Shown here: positions 42,101-53,636 of the stretch, in pieces | Layout: the number at the start of each line of letters is the position of its first letter | Position numbering within the stretch: position 1 is the first letter of the stretch | Assembly (NCBI GenBank): GCA_003344405.1 | Contig: NOWV01000018.1 | Location: forward strand, 496,001-560,000 | Reading direction: 5' to 3' | From: Trichoplax sp. H2 | Taxonomy: Eukaryota > Placozoa > Uniplacotomia > Trichoplacea | Length of the DNA: 64,000 nucleotides | Notes under the pieces: generated by a model | What the model saw: only the letters and a program-made list of their open reading frames with translations | The model's database searches: none | Told to the model about the DNA's origin: nothing | Position numbers and translations under genes: made by a program

Positions 42101-42436
42101 CTTTATAGTCGCCTCTCAAGCTTAATAAGCAATTTCTTCATGAGCAATTGTAGAATCAGCAATTAACTGCCACAATAGCTATAAAAACTAGATCGTTTAG
42201 ACGATATCTACAACAGCTAAGACTTGATCAAATAATATGAGTAAGCTAAAGTTCTTCTATTGCAATTATAAGTGCATAGTTCAGAGAATTAAAATAGCAC
42301 AGTAGTAGCTATCGCAGAAAACTTGGTTAAGATAGCAAACATCACAAGTTGTAAGCTAAATCGAACTTAATAAACTATTTTTTTTACCTAGTTGGCATAG
42401 ATAAAAGGCAATAAGTAATAAGATGAAAGCTTTCAT
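39131..42436 (-). CDS. Prosaposin-like protein with SapB-SapB-SapA order (paralog 2)
   Basis: Ten exons in consistent phase give 274 codons plus stop: 42436-42388, 41198-41122, 40850-40785, 40632-40570, 40441-40294, 40151-40054, 39823-39758, 39588-39511, 39439-39299, 39169-39131. Exon 1 is a signal peptide (MKAFILLLIAFYLCQLG). Exon 2 is a short linker without cysteine, where paralog 1 has SapA. SapB1 (exons 3-5: PFSCVF, KLCNRI, CQVRVRHFLERIFAYIEL, EQIC) has four cysteines. SapB2 (exons 6-9: ICGLCEYL, VCNDLPP, CLYFANND, PPRVDC, LNVC) has six. The C-terminal SapA is CVLGSIYGCYNQEFAERC plus a final-exon cysteine (MKKQC). Exon sizes and phases match paralogs 1 and 3 almost base for base, so the three arose by tandem duplication. 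Lipid interaction is family knowledge; the substrate is unknown. Confidence 0.85.
42013..42205. repeat. About 100-bp tandem duplication in intron 1 of paralog 2
   Basis: CTTAATAAGC(G/A)ATT, TGAGC(G/A)A, AGTCAACAATTGAATGTCAT / AATCAGCAATTAACTGCCAC and AGCTATAAAAA occur twice in the same order (about 42016-42100 and 42120-42195). It is non-coding. Confidence 0.6.
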
Positions 42437-44524
42437 TGTTCAGTTTTTTGGGGGAAAAAGTTACAATTAAGTCTATTAAAAATAATCAGTTGCTGGGAAT
42501 GATCTTTCGGTCTTTATGAGCACTGATTCCTACTTTCACGAGTGTTATCTTATACTACCCCCGTAGATTGCACTAGTAGTGATTTAAATAGTAGAGAAGC
42601 AAGCCTGTTGATAGTTTATTACCTTTACTTAATTGTTATGCATCGATGTAATCGTTACTCCCTTTTCTAATTACATTTGAAATAGTACAATGACTTTGTT
42701 ATTATTATTAAAAGCTATGAAGATCTCATTATTTAGCTAATGAAAAGAATGAAAGAAATATGAATTATTCATGCTATCGGATGTTCATGTAGGTTAGAGT
42801 TCAGTGGAGGCTAACAGTAATGAAATGATAGAATCTATTAAATCACTAGTCAAGCAATTTAAAAGGAATCTGTATTGAAATACTGGAGGAACTAGCATTA
42901 CGTCATAGTTCAGAGAGCATGGCGATAACTTGAACGGTTAAAAATTTGAACCTTCTTATGACTGCTTGAAAAGCCCAAAAATTCTCTCTGAATGTAAGAG
43001 GAATATTGCTAAGGTATTAGTTTACATCAGTTGTTCATTTCCAGTTATAGAGTGGTGCTATGGGATTAAATTATCGTCTTTACCACCATGACATTAACGA
43101 CCATAATGTGACTTATAAATGACCCCTAGCATTCGAATAACGCAAACAACATTATTGAGCTCATTCCAAATTGTAAACATTAAGCATCTGAACTTTTACA
43201 TTCAAGACTCAAATCTCTTATACGAGTATTCCCCTATATAGTTGCAAGTATAATATAAAAGCACATGTAAATCAAGCTATTTTTAGATCAATAAGGAAGT
43301 AGAACTGTTTTCATAACCTTCTACGGAATATCGATTCATGTTTATCTCAAAGGCGATAGCAGCCTGTTTACAGTATATCCTCTTAAATATCTATTCTTTC
43401 TTAAATTTACTTATTAATATAATAATTCAAACAAACTCATTCAATTCTGATTTAGACTATGTTAAAACTAATCCATCAGAAAAATTTTAATGCACTGGTA
43501 TTCAAAAATTATTATCTAAGCTGTACAGTATTTCTGCCAAGAATAATTTTTCAATATTCTAGTAATTTCTTTTTTGACCTCATGTGCATCTACCGTGACC
43601 ATATAGTCCAAATTATAGGCTGTAGTATACTTGGCAATGGTAACTAAAATTATTTATCGGTTATTTAGTAGCTACCTGATTAGCTAATTACATAGTTATA
43701 TCGCAGTGTATTTTATCGCAGTATGTAAGTGGACTCAAATACTGCAAAGCAGTGTTGTATTTCCACCAATGATAATTTTTTCACCTTTCCAAAAGCTACC
43801 ATTTGGTATTGAAGTGGATAAAATCATATAGAGTGAGTCCATGCTAGTATAATTAATTCTGAAACTAGCTCACTCTACCCATGCTCCTGAATTCATTCTC
43901 AATTAATAGGTATTATGGTTTGAGTTGGTACCTGCGAATTTCATGTAAATTAAAATATAGACGCTATTACTGTTTATTACCTCATTACGGATGCATAAGA
44001 CAAGTTAACAAAGATTGCAAGCTCATTATCTGGCATATTTACGAGATTATTGAATGAACAATGCCATTAGCTAGTATGTTCTCTTTTTGATTGTAACAAT
44101 TTTAAGTCATTGCTAATTACTAGGTGGATATCGAAATGACGATATCAAGCGGCGTTTATTTCTAGATTCTTCGTTTATTTAGCATCCTCATAATTAGTAC
44201 ATGAGAATTTGTTAAAACTTAGGCCGGCACATATATACGTATATGTATAGTATTGTATACGTATAAAGCCTTGTTAAAAATACTTTGGTTTCTTATAATG
44301 AATTCTACTTGAAAACATTGAATATTAACCTTGGCAGTAACAATAGAAACTTCAAATGTTATCCTAATTTTGTAAATTTGTTACTGTTTCACTAACTTTC
44401 GATTCTATCACAAGTTCGATTTCAATTAGAACTTGTAGTAATCTGTATTACATTATTTTGTAGAGGATATATGTCAATTCTAATTGACATATAACAATTG
44501 TGACTATAAAGACGGCAATCATAA
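42437..44524. other. Intergenic between saposin-like paralogs 2 and 3
   Basis: This should hold the promoter of paralog 2 and the 3' untranslated region of paralog 3. I see no further exons. The short open frame at 43459-43647 (+) shows no splice support or similarity. Confidence 0.5.
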
Positions 44525-47277
44525 CTACAGCTTCATTAAAGGAAGGCAATGTTTTTCGGACTGAAAAATAAAATTAAAAAATTGTATCAAAGGAAATATT
44601 GAGTTATAAAAATAGTCATAATACTTAATAATGATATTCCTACAATGATTATCGTCAGCACCTTGCTATATTATAAGACACAATTCCTACGATTGCTAAC
44701 GGAGATGCACTTACGTTGCACTGTTGCATAGTTTTGTAATTAAGACAACCATAGACTGGTCCAAAGATACACTTATTAGGTATCAATTCATAGACTTTAT
44801 TCAAAAATATGGCATTAGCTTCACTATTAGGACCGGTGCATGTATCTAAGATTATCTGAGAATAAACAGTAAGGATGAACTTAAGAATGCAAGCTTAAAT
44901 ACCAAAATTTGGCTAGGAAACGATATTATAATGATTATACGCGAGTATCACTCTTACTTTTTGATCAAGTGAAACTATTAAATCGTTATCATTCAGACAC
45001 TAATCGCGAAATTAAATACTTACGAAGCAAAGGGTTCGAGGAGGTAAACTAGCGAGTGCTTTTAGAATATAGGGAAGAACCTCATTTGCAACATCAATAC
45101 ACTGCAAAAATATATTTAAGAATACATTGATTGATAATTCCGGTTAAACAAAGAGCATCTCTACGTGTTCATCATTGGAGTGATCCACGAGAAAGTTAAT
45201 TTCGAATTATTTCCTGAATAATTAAAGCAATTTGCTAAATCCAACAAACCTTAGCTCTCATTTTTCCATCTAGCAGATTACAAACTGTTGTAATAAAGGT
45301 ATTTTTAAGTATTTCCTGGGATATTCCGTGAGTTATAGCATTAAAGTTGTAAAAAAGTGCAGTGCTTAGTAATAACGTTTTTAGCAACGAATAGTATGTC
45401 ATAATTATCTGAATTACTCGCAGTTTAAGAGTAGGAAGAAGCATATTTTGACTTATAATACGATCTTAGTAATTCATCAATAAAGATATATGTTACCACT
45501 AAAAATTTAATGAAATAATTTAACACTTTAAATTTGATATGAAACAGCAGTAGCGCTCGGAAATCACCTACTCTTTTAAACTGCCAGAACTACAGTATAT
45601 GCGATTCAAACACACTATATAGATATAACTACAATAATTTCACTCGTAGAAATTGCTGTCGCGCTTTGGTTTGCTCAAGTTTTTCACATAATAAAATTAC
45701 GCAAAGATCAGACCTACTGCAAATACGGCTTTGTGATAAAGTATCTTCAAAATATTAAAATAAGAACTAATATTTCTTGCAAAATTTCCTGTTTTATTAC
45801 ATAAGCCTGGTTCGTTTAACAACACTATTTGTCGTACTTACCACTTCGCTGGGATCGTTAAGAACTTTTTCGAAAATTGAAAAATACAGTTTGCATATGC
45901 TACAGTTTGTAAATCTCATAGCTATAAAAAGATAATTATAGAGTAGGCTTTAATCCATCCAATTTCGTACTATTAATATATTTGGTACATCTATCTAGGC
46001 TAATTTTTAGTAGATTGATGGCAATTATATAAATGAATGTTTTTGATTAAAGCGCGGATGTACAATAGTAAAACTATAGTATGCCAAATACAAAAGCTTT
46101 TCTTGTTCGCTTAATACTTAGATATTATCGAATGAAAGATAATCTTACGAGAAGAAAACTGAGCTTGATTCTTCAACGTGTTCTTATAACAGAAATCTTC
46201 AGCACTGTTAGCACTTTGCAGGGATATTATTAAATTCAAAGCGTATGATTCAATATTTTGATCGCACTAAGCGTTAATATGTCAAATAGAGAAACAAATG
46301 AGCTTCATTAATATCTATCCCAAATTAGTAATTGTATTTTTAATATTCTATTCACTAAAAGGCAGTTTTATTTAAATCAAGTGTGAGGGTAATGATTATT
46401 ATCTACTTTACTTACATGTGATTTTAATTCTGTAGGAAGAGCTTGACACATATATTTAGCATTCTCGGCTAAATATTCCTTTAACGCAGAATTAAATGTA
46501 CCTGATAAACTCATACGGTTTCTTAGAATATCTTAATCGAGGAAATGGAACTTTCACTTACCGCGGTATATTTGTAGTTTAATAAATGCTTAAGATGCCT
46601 TGCAACGTATACGCAGAAGAAGGGTTCGGGTGTGTTCTTAAGTATATTTCGATACAATAACATCAATTAGATAATTAATCAAGCAGCTAAGATGATAATA
46701 ATCTTATTATGACAAAGTATAAGGTAATTGTAATTATCGCCCTTGTATTATCTAATCGCTACTATTGCAAATATTCACTTTATCTCAAAGTTGATGCTAA
46801 TTGACAAATGAGTTTAGTCGTAGTCTATCCTATAGCAAAATTACATTTACAGCATATGACTTAAAGTATCTCACACAATACGTATCTAACGAGTATATGT
46901 GTTATTATGCTTATTAGCCGAGATCGAGTTTTAGCGGTACCATATACATTGGAAGAAATTGATTTTGTACGACTCATTTTAATCTAGTTGTTGCTATTTG
47001 TCAAGATTAGTATGGTTACACCATTATTATAACTTTATTCGAACCTGCAAATTGAGATTGCGTTCAGCAACATTGGAGGCGGCAACGTTGTGGAAGTTAC
47101 CTACTGTAGAGTTGAGTTAATGTTACAAATCCCATGATCATTAATGGCATTGTGAATGCTCAAAGTTGTAACAAAGCTGGTTATCTGAACATGAATGATA
47201 TCAAGTTATGAAGGGATTGTACCTGCGCCGAGCATAGCGTAAACCACAAATAATAAATAGATCGATGCTGTAGCCAT
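44525..47277 (-). CDS. Prosaposin-like protein with SapB-SapB-SapA order (paralog 3)
   Basis: Ten exons in consistent phase give 255 codons plus stop: 47277-47223, 47100-47045, 46636-46562, 46478-46416, 46266-46149, 45921-45842, 45315-45250, 45101-45024, 44855-44715, 44560-44525. Exon 1 is a signal peptide (MATASIYLLFVVYAMLGAG). Exon 2 is a cysteine-free linker. SapB1 (PFFCVYVARHLKHLLN, KYMCQALP, CDQNIE, DFCYK) has four cysteines. SapB2 (NCSICKLYFSIFEKVLN, VCNLLDG, CIDVANEVLPYI, PPRTLC, LDTC) has six. The C-terminal SapA reads CIFGPVYGCLNYKTMQQCN, with the fourth cysteine in the last exon (SEKHCLPLMKL, then stop). It is the first gene of the minus-strand cluster and is divergent from the sulfite oxidase gene, 2.1 kb away. 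The lipid-binding role is inferred from the family. Confidence 0.85.
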
Positions 47278-47515
47278 ATTTGCCGTAGATGAGCCCAAAT
47301 AATGATTGATATGGATTGGCAGCAATCGAGGCTAGGAAATGCTGCTAGGGAAATTTTTCACTTGGTAGAGTAATTGCTGCTAGCCAGTAGACTAGGAATA
47401 GCGATCCAACTTGAGAAAGCCTTTTGATGGAGGTTTCGGAAACTTAATTAGCCCGATTAAGGATGGCGATGACGTCATGCGCCGTCCCGTTACCATACTG
47501 TAACTGACGCCAGTA

Positions 47516-47955
47516 CGGTAAGTCGGTTTATCGTATGGAAGTTTGACCTGGGCCTGGGCGTAAGTTGCAAAAAGAGGGAGGGACGGAGAAACGGACGAGG
47601 CCTTAACCAAAGCAGGCTGACCTTTTAGTACGGTAGTTCAATGTACTGCACAATACAGTACTGTACTGCACGGTCAGTACTGTACGTTGATCGTATAGAA
47701 GTTTGACCTTGGCCTGGGCGGAAGTTGCCAAAAGAAGGAAGGACGGAGAAACGGACGAGGCCACACCAAAATAGGCTGACCTTTTAGTACGGCACTTTCA
47801 GTACGGTAGTCCAATGTACGGTACAGTACGCTTATGGTATGAAAGTTTGACTTGGGCCTGCGCAGAAGCTACGAAGGGGAGGGAGGGACGGAGAAACGGA
47901 TGAGGCCACACCAAAGTAGGCTGGCCTTTTACCTTTTTTACTGGTCATTTGACTG
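47516..47955. repeat. About 150-bp GC-rich tandem repeat, three copies
   Basis: A block with CGTATGGAAGTTTGACCTGG, GCCTGGGC, GGGAGGGACGGAGAAACGGA, CGAGGCC, CCAAAGCAGGCTGACCTTTT and AGTACGG recurs near 47525, 47687 and 47832. The block is far richer in G and C than its flanks and sits about 240 bp upstream of the start of saposin-like paralog 3, so it could affect that promoter. Between the first and second copies lies a CAGTACTGTACTG stretch. Confidence 0.8.
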
Positions 47956-49370
47956 TACCCTACCGCAGTACATTTGTAGCCGTATAGACCTACTGTACTG
48001 TAAAGTGTACAGCATTAGAGGCAAGGGCTAGTCAAGGAGAAAGGGACGGGAAATGGTCGTTCCCTCTAGTCAATATGTGATCAACAAATTATCGTTACTG
48101 ATTATTTTAACGGTATCGCGTGTCTATAATGGTATACTATAGTATCCACGATGGATATCCAACTTAGCTGCAAGGATAGTTTGATGCAGTTTCTGCAGTT
48201 TGCTACAGTACAATCATGGAATCAAATCATGGACTGCTGTATTCATGCATAAATAACAACTTGAAAACTTGAAAAGTACATTATCCCTGTAACGAGATCA
48301 AGAATCTGAGATTTTGAGCTTTCCTTTCTTTTAGTCTACTTTTTTTGGAAGCCCAAGCCAAGCGCGATATCATACCCACATTAACGAGACATAAAGAACT
48401 GTGACAACAAATCAGCTCTAGTGCGAACATAACTTGAATACCATATCCTAATGGACGTAAACATTTCTAGCATGTGATCTTAATCTAGTAACAGTAGATA
48501 AAGGTGTAGATAAGCCGTAAATAGTATTGTACGATATCTAGGATTGGCCATGTTCTATGTTGGGTACTCTACAAGGTAACAAGCAGTAGTTTACAAGACA
48601 GGCAATGTCGACAAATTCCCTTGCAATGACCTCGGTGGATGAGAGCTTCTAGCGACAAAGAATAAAACCGGTATGTTGGTTAGGGTTTTTCTTTTGCCCA
48701 CAAAACATACCGGTTTTTTCTTTTGCCCTACTACTTTATACTAGTTATACAGTACTATTTGCAGTGAAATTCTGATGCAAATAAAGAAGGTAAATAAAGA
48801 AAATTTTCTTGACTGCGTCAGATCATTACGTTGAGTACCACTCTGTAGCCTTAGCATAGTGACATCACTTTTGCTACTGTTTTGCACTACGTGTACTACA
48901 GTACAGTCGCACTCGTGACGATTCTTTGCAGTGCTTATTGTCTATACGGTACTGTACTGTACTCCACTTGTTTACAATCCAATAAAGGTGAATTCTATAC
49001 AATGAAAGCTACTGTAGCAAAAGTAATGTCACCGTAGTCCGCTTAACGTCTAGGGTGCTGCTAGTCCTGTCCGGTCCAGGGCTGCCTACGCACAGATTGT
49101 ACTGTACACCTTCAAGCTGACGCAATATTATTCTTTGTCTACGTGACGTTTTGGTCGGAAACGGGGGAAGCTATTTCCAGGAGCCAACAGCCATTTTTTC
49201 ACGACCAATTAAGGGGCAAATCCTTTCCTCCAACGTTAATTAGGAGGAGGTCTTGCACAGATTAAAACTTGATATTGAATATTAACAAAGTGTGGATAAA
49301 TAATACTGTAGAGACAGCTCAGTGTGGAAGGAGTTGCTAGCGTCTCTACTAATGCTAACCTTGCTTGAAA
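47956..49370. other. Divergent intergenic region upstream of sulfite oxidase
   Basis: No gene is seen. The region includes a perfect 13-bp inverted repeat (48664-48717), scattered GTACTG microsatellite motifs and, at about 49209-49249, a CCTCC...GGAGG inverted pair close to the likely start of the sulfite oxidase transcript. Confidence 0.45.
48664..48724. repeat. 13-bp inverted repeat with duplicated TTTTTCTTTTGCCC
   Basis: AAAACCGGTATGT (48664-48676) pairs perfectly with ACATACCGGTTTT (48705-48717). The string TTTTTCTTTTGCCC occurs once in the loop and once just after the right arm. This may be a miniature element end or a cruciform-prone site. Confidence 0.7.
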
Positions 49371-52300
49371 ATGAGTTACAACAACGAACCCAAACGACGA
49401 CCAGATTTTACAGTCAATCAACAGCAGCCATTCAATGCTGAACCACCTTGTGATGCCTTAATTCGGAATTATGTCACACCTAACGACTATTTCTACGTAC
49501 GAAATCATGCCCCAGTACCTTCTCTACCAGGAGAATCTTACCGGTAAGAATTCATGGGATATTGTACAAGTTAGGAGACTATCTTTCACCCGATCTGCAG
49601 CGCCAGGCACAAATCGATGGCTTCGATGCAGGCGAGCTCTATTCAGCCTCTACTGCCGATCACTATCGACGAGTAGAAAGCTATCCAAATCTGTTAAGGT
49701 TATAATTTGTCCATCATTTATGTTCGAGAAAAGGAAGGATTGACTAAAACATCATAAATGATGCAAGCCTTGAATTGACACTACTTTATATGTGTTTTCA
49801 TCTTTCTGGATGGACATAAACACAGCGACGTATCTGACTTATTCTATGCCTGACAGACAGCGACTTTTGCATACCTTAAAACGGATAAAATGAGGACAGT
49901 AGTCTAAATGATATAGACAATCAGTTTATAACTGTAATTCCTACATAATTGACTTAAGGGAAAACGAATGATTTATTGGAAAATCAGAAATGAAGCAACT
50001 CTTTAATGGACGCTGCTTTATGTGTACTATCGTGTACATCTGTCTTTCATCGTTCTTAGTTAACGTAGAGAAACTCAACGATCTTCTACTGTAGCCTAAC
50101 CCTAACTCATCAAGGCAGCAACTTTGGCTTACCCTACTGATTTAAAAGTGATAAAAGGATGATCGTGATCCCTATTTTAGTTTGTATATCGCTTATTCTC
50201 AGTGGCTCTGCTACAAAAATTACAATACTGTAGTTTAAGTATAAGTTCTACGCTTTCATTCTGGACATGCCAAACATAAGAAAGTGATCATGTTGATGCA
50301 TAAATAGCAATAGTAAATATAGGAATCGCCATCATCAATAATCTATTGCATAATTAATACCCGGTGCGAGGATACCATTTAGTAAAGACATGTTAATTTC
50401 CGGGACCAAGTATTCAATAGCTGCTCAGAAACTACATTAACCAGTTATATGCGTACAGTAGTTGATGTAATCATTAACCTTGCAAATATTAATAAGTTGA
50501 TTGCATTATAGTTAGCGTATTGTGAGATTATGATACTTCCAATGTACTGAAATTTAAAATCATACATATTCGTAAATTAAATATAAATTGAAGACCAATC
50601 AATCTATAAACAATATAGTCGATTCAACTAGAATACAGTCTCACAAACTCTGTTATTAATAAATAATTTTGCTGCTATACACGGATTCTACGTCACCAGT
50701 AGTCCCATCGAGAATAGTACATTGAATTAAAGTCTAATAAATATCCTTTAAATTTATATTCTTACAGGTTAATGATTGGTGGCGACGTTCCACAGCCTAT
50801 TAGTCTTTCATTATCAGAATTAAAATCTCAATTCCCAAAAGTTCAGGTCATGGCAACTTTAATGGTAAGTTAATCTACGTTGATAAAGTTCCTAGTATGT
50901 CACTTGCACCTTGAAAGCAATTGTTGAAATCTTCAGAATTCCGCTTAATGGTTGATAGCCGTAGACGTGTATAATTATTAATTATTCATAGTAAAGCAAT
51001 CTATCAAACGGGACGCCTAACAGGGTATTGTCTATATTGCAACATAGTGCGCTGGCAATAGAAGAGATGAACTCAATAAAATCAAAACTGTTAAGGTAAA
51101 AAATCACGGAATTAATAAACTGTAGCCAAAGCAATCATTGACCTTTTATACGGCTACTTACGTAATTGTAGAATATATACATACATGCTAGCACGGACAG
51201 AAGCTGATATTTAATTTAAAACGTCCGGTATACCTACAGTACTTAATGAACTTCTTACCTATAGGGTGTAACATGGGGACCGGCTGCAATTAGCAATGGC
51301 ATTTGGGGCGGTGTACCCCTACGTTTGGTCTTACATGCGGCTGGAATTATCGAGGTTAGATACTACTGTTGCTATTGGCTTTACCAGTATTAGCCTACTA
51401 AGAACATTCTTGATGAATGGACATGTTAATTAATTAATTCATTGCTATGCGTAGTCCAATTTTAGGCAATATCACGTCTGCTTTGAGGGATTTGATATTT
51501 GCAAAGACAATACTGGATATGGATCTTCGATACCGATACCAAAGGCCATGTAAATAAATTAAAATAACCCCGTTGTTTCATACTTTAACCGTATTACCAA
51601 CCTTTAAACTTATATGGTTGCATTTCAACCTGCTTAGGGATCCGCAAGGAGATGTGTTGCTCGCTTACGAGGTTCATCATGTTACAGTTTTCTTTCGTCT
51701 TACACTTTTTGTCGGTGAAACTAACCTTTGTTTATTGTCCAAATGGCTTACCTGTGACAGATGAATGGAGAAGAATTACCAAGAGATCATGGCTATCCTC
51801 TACGGGTAGTAGTTCCAGGATATATCGGCGCAAGGTTAGCATCTTTTATGCTCGCATGTCTAATAGCTTACTGTAAGTAGCGTTTTCATTGAATGTCACT
51901 TAGAGTTGGCTATTAATTTCTTTATTTCCCAGGAGTGTCAAATGGTTAAAATCTATTGTCGTGCAAAAGGAAGAATCTACAAATTATTTTCAACGCCGAG
52001 ATTACAAACTATTTCTTCCACAAGTATGCTGCGTATACATATTAATAACCATTATGTTTGAAGAAAAACTTTGTTAATATAGCGTCGCAAACTTAAATAA
52101 TCATTTTAGGTAAACTGGGATAACGTTGATCAATGGTGGGATAAGAGTCCTCCAATTCAGGAGTTGTCTGTTCAGGCTGCTATTCTAGAACCAAAGAATG
52201 GAGCAGCTATAGATACCGGTAGCCCATACGCTATTAAGGGCTATGCATTATCTAATGGGCACAGGTTAGCCAGAAATTATTCAAACGCCTGCTATAGTTT

Positions 52301-52828
52301 CAAATACCCACAATATTGTACAATATTTATGATCATGTACCTCGATCATAACGTAGTACATTTTCTTAATAGTGTTTTTGAACTTTTGAAGACTGTAAAT
52401 GATTGCATGTATAATTTTAAATGATAAAAGTTGAACTTTCCACGTTCAATATCTGATAGGATTGCCAGAGTGGACGTCTCTTTAGACAACGGCGTTACGT
52501 GGGAGCCTGCCACAACGATAAATGGTGAAATAAAGGATAATACTAATAGATATTGGAGTTGGTTTCTTTGGACATACACCGTTAGATCTATGCCTTCCCC
52601 ATGCCGTATCGTCTGCCGAGCGTGTAAGTTTACTCATATCAAGATACTGTAGTTCTAAAATACGTTCACTTTAATAAGACAATAATTTACAATCAATCTA
52701 ATCGATTAATTTTAGGGGACTATGCATCAAATAGCATGCCTGGAGATGCACCTTCAATATGGAATTTGCGTGGAGTCATGAATAATAGTTGGCATCGAAT
52801 CGACGTTGTGAGTAAAAGCAAAATTTAG
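49371..52828 (+). CDS. SUOX: Sulfite oxidase, molybdenum-cofactor type without cytochrome b5 domain
   Basis: Eleven exons in consistent phase give 377 codons plus stop: 49371-49543, 50768-50864, 51048-51095, 51265-51354, 51455-51549, 51638-51671, 51761-51834, 51933-52023, 52110-52264, 52460-52623, 52716-52828. The protein begins close to the conserved FNAEPP and [18 protein letters not shown] segments. It has the molybdenum-ligand cysteine in CAGNRR, then [35 protein letters not shown] and a dimerisation domain ([44 protein letters not shown]). It oxidises sulfite to sulfate. An in-frame TAA just before the ATG, with no acceptor between, argues that there is no upstream heme domain or targeting leader. 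Length and layout resemble the plant heme-free enzyme. The last residues are SKI. A GTGAGT inside the last codons could be a donor, so the terminus is less certain. Confidence 0.92.
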
Positions 52829-53636
52829 TGAAGCAAAGTGTCATCGATGCTGATTATTACTACTCTTGATTGCGATTTAGTAAGTGAAGTATAGCATCTA
52901 CGTCTTGTGTTGACAAGATTTACTTGATAAACAACGCTTTTCTTATGACAAAAATGACTTACTATTGGCGCGAAAAATCATACAATTTTTTGTAGTAATT
53001 AATAGCTATATTGTCATCTATTTGACGTACGCTTGATGAGCTTCTTGGAGTAGAAGGAAATATCGTATTTGCCAATTCATCTTGTAAAATGGATGCTTGC
53101 AAGAACATTTAAATTGTGATATTACTCTTAAAATTTAATGCTGTTTCTTTTATTGATGTAATAAATAAAATTATATCAAACTGCAATAAATTTGTGTAAT
53201 TTCTCGAAAGATGAATATTTGAACAGGAATAGAAGCCAAGAGTAAATAAAAATTCATTAAGTTATGATGTACTAAACTATAGGGGAATGACACTGCATCA
53301 TCTTATGATACAAAATTTGGTTTAAGATAAAAAAGTATTTACAAAAGACTTATAGTAGAATTTCAATCTAGATTTTACGTTGTGGCTACTACATAAGGGA
53401 AAGGGATATCACGGCAGACGGTAGCAATTATAAGTATAAATACGAGTATACAGTACCATAGGAAAAAATTTTTAAATTGTATCTCGTATTCAAGTTACCA
53501 AATTATCACAAATATGCAGCCATATATGTACCTACTCTATGTTGAATAATTTCTTCTCACTTGCATACAAATATTGTATGTGCATAAAGCAACTAACACA
53601 TCGTGTTATTTTCAAAATTATTCAGTCACTATACAA
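52829..53636. other. Short convergent intergenic region
   Basis: This is AT-rich, with the 3' ends of the sulfite oxidase (+) and CCDC103-like (-) genes on either side. AATAAA strings near 53160 and 53187 are possible poly(A) signals. I see no exon. Confidence 0.5.

Noticed and set aside
49471-49743. 90-codon open frame (+) overlapping sulfite oxidase exon 1
   Set aside because: Out-of-frame with the conserved RNHAPVP segment; a shadow frame.
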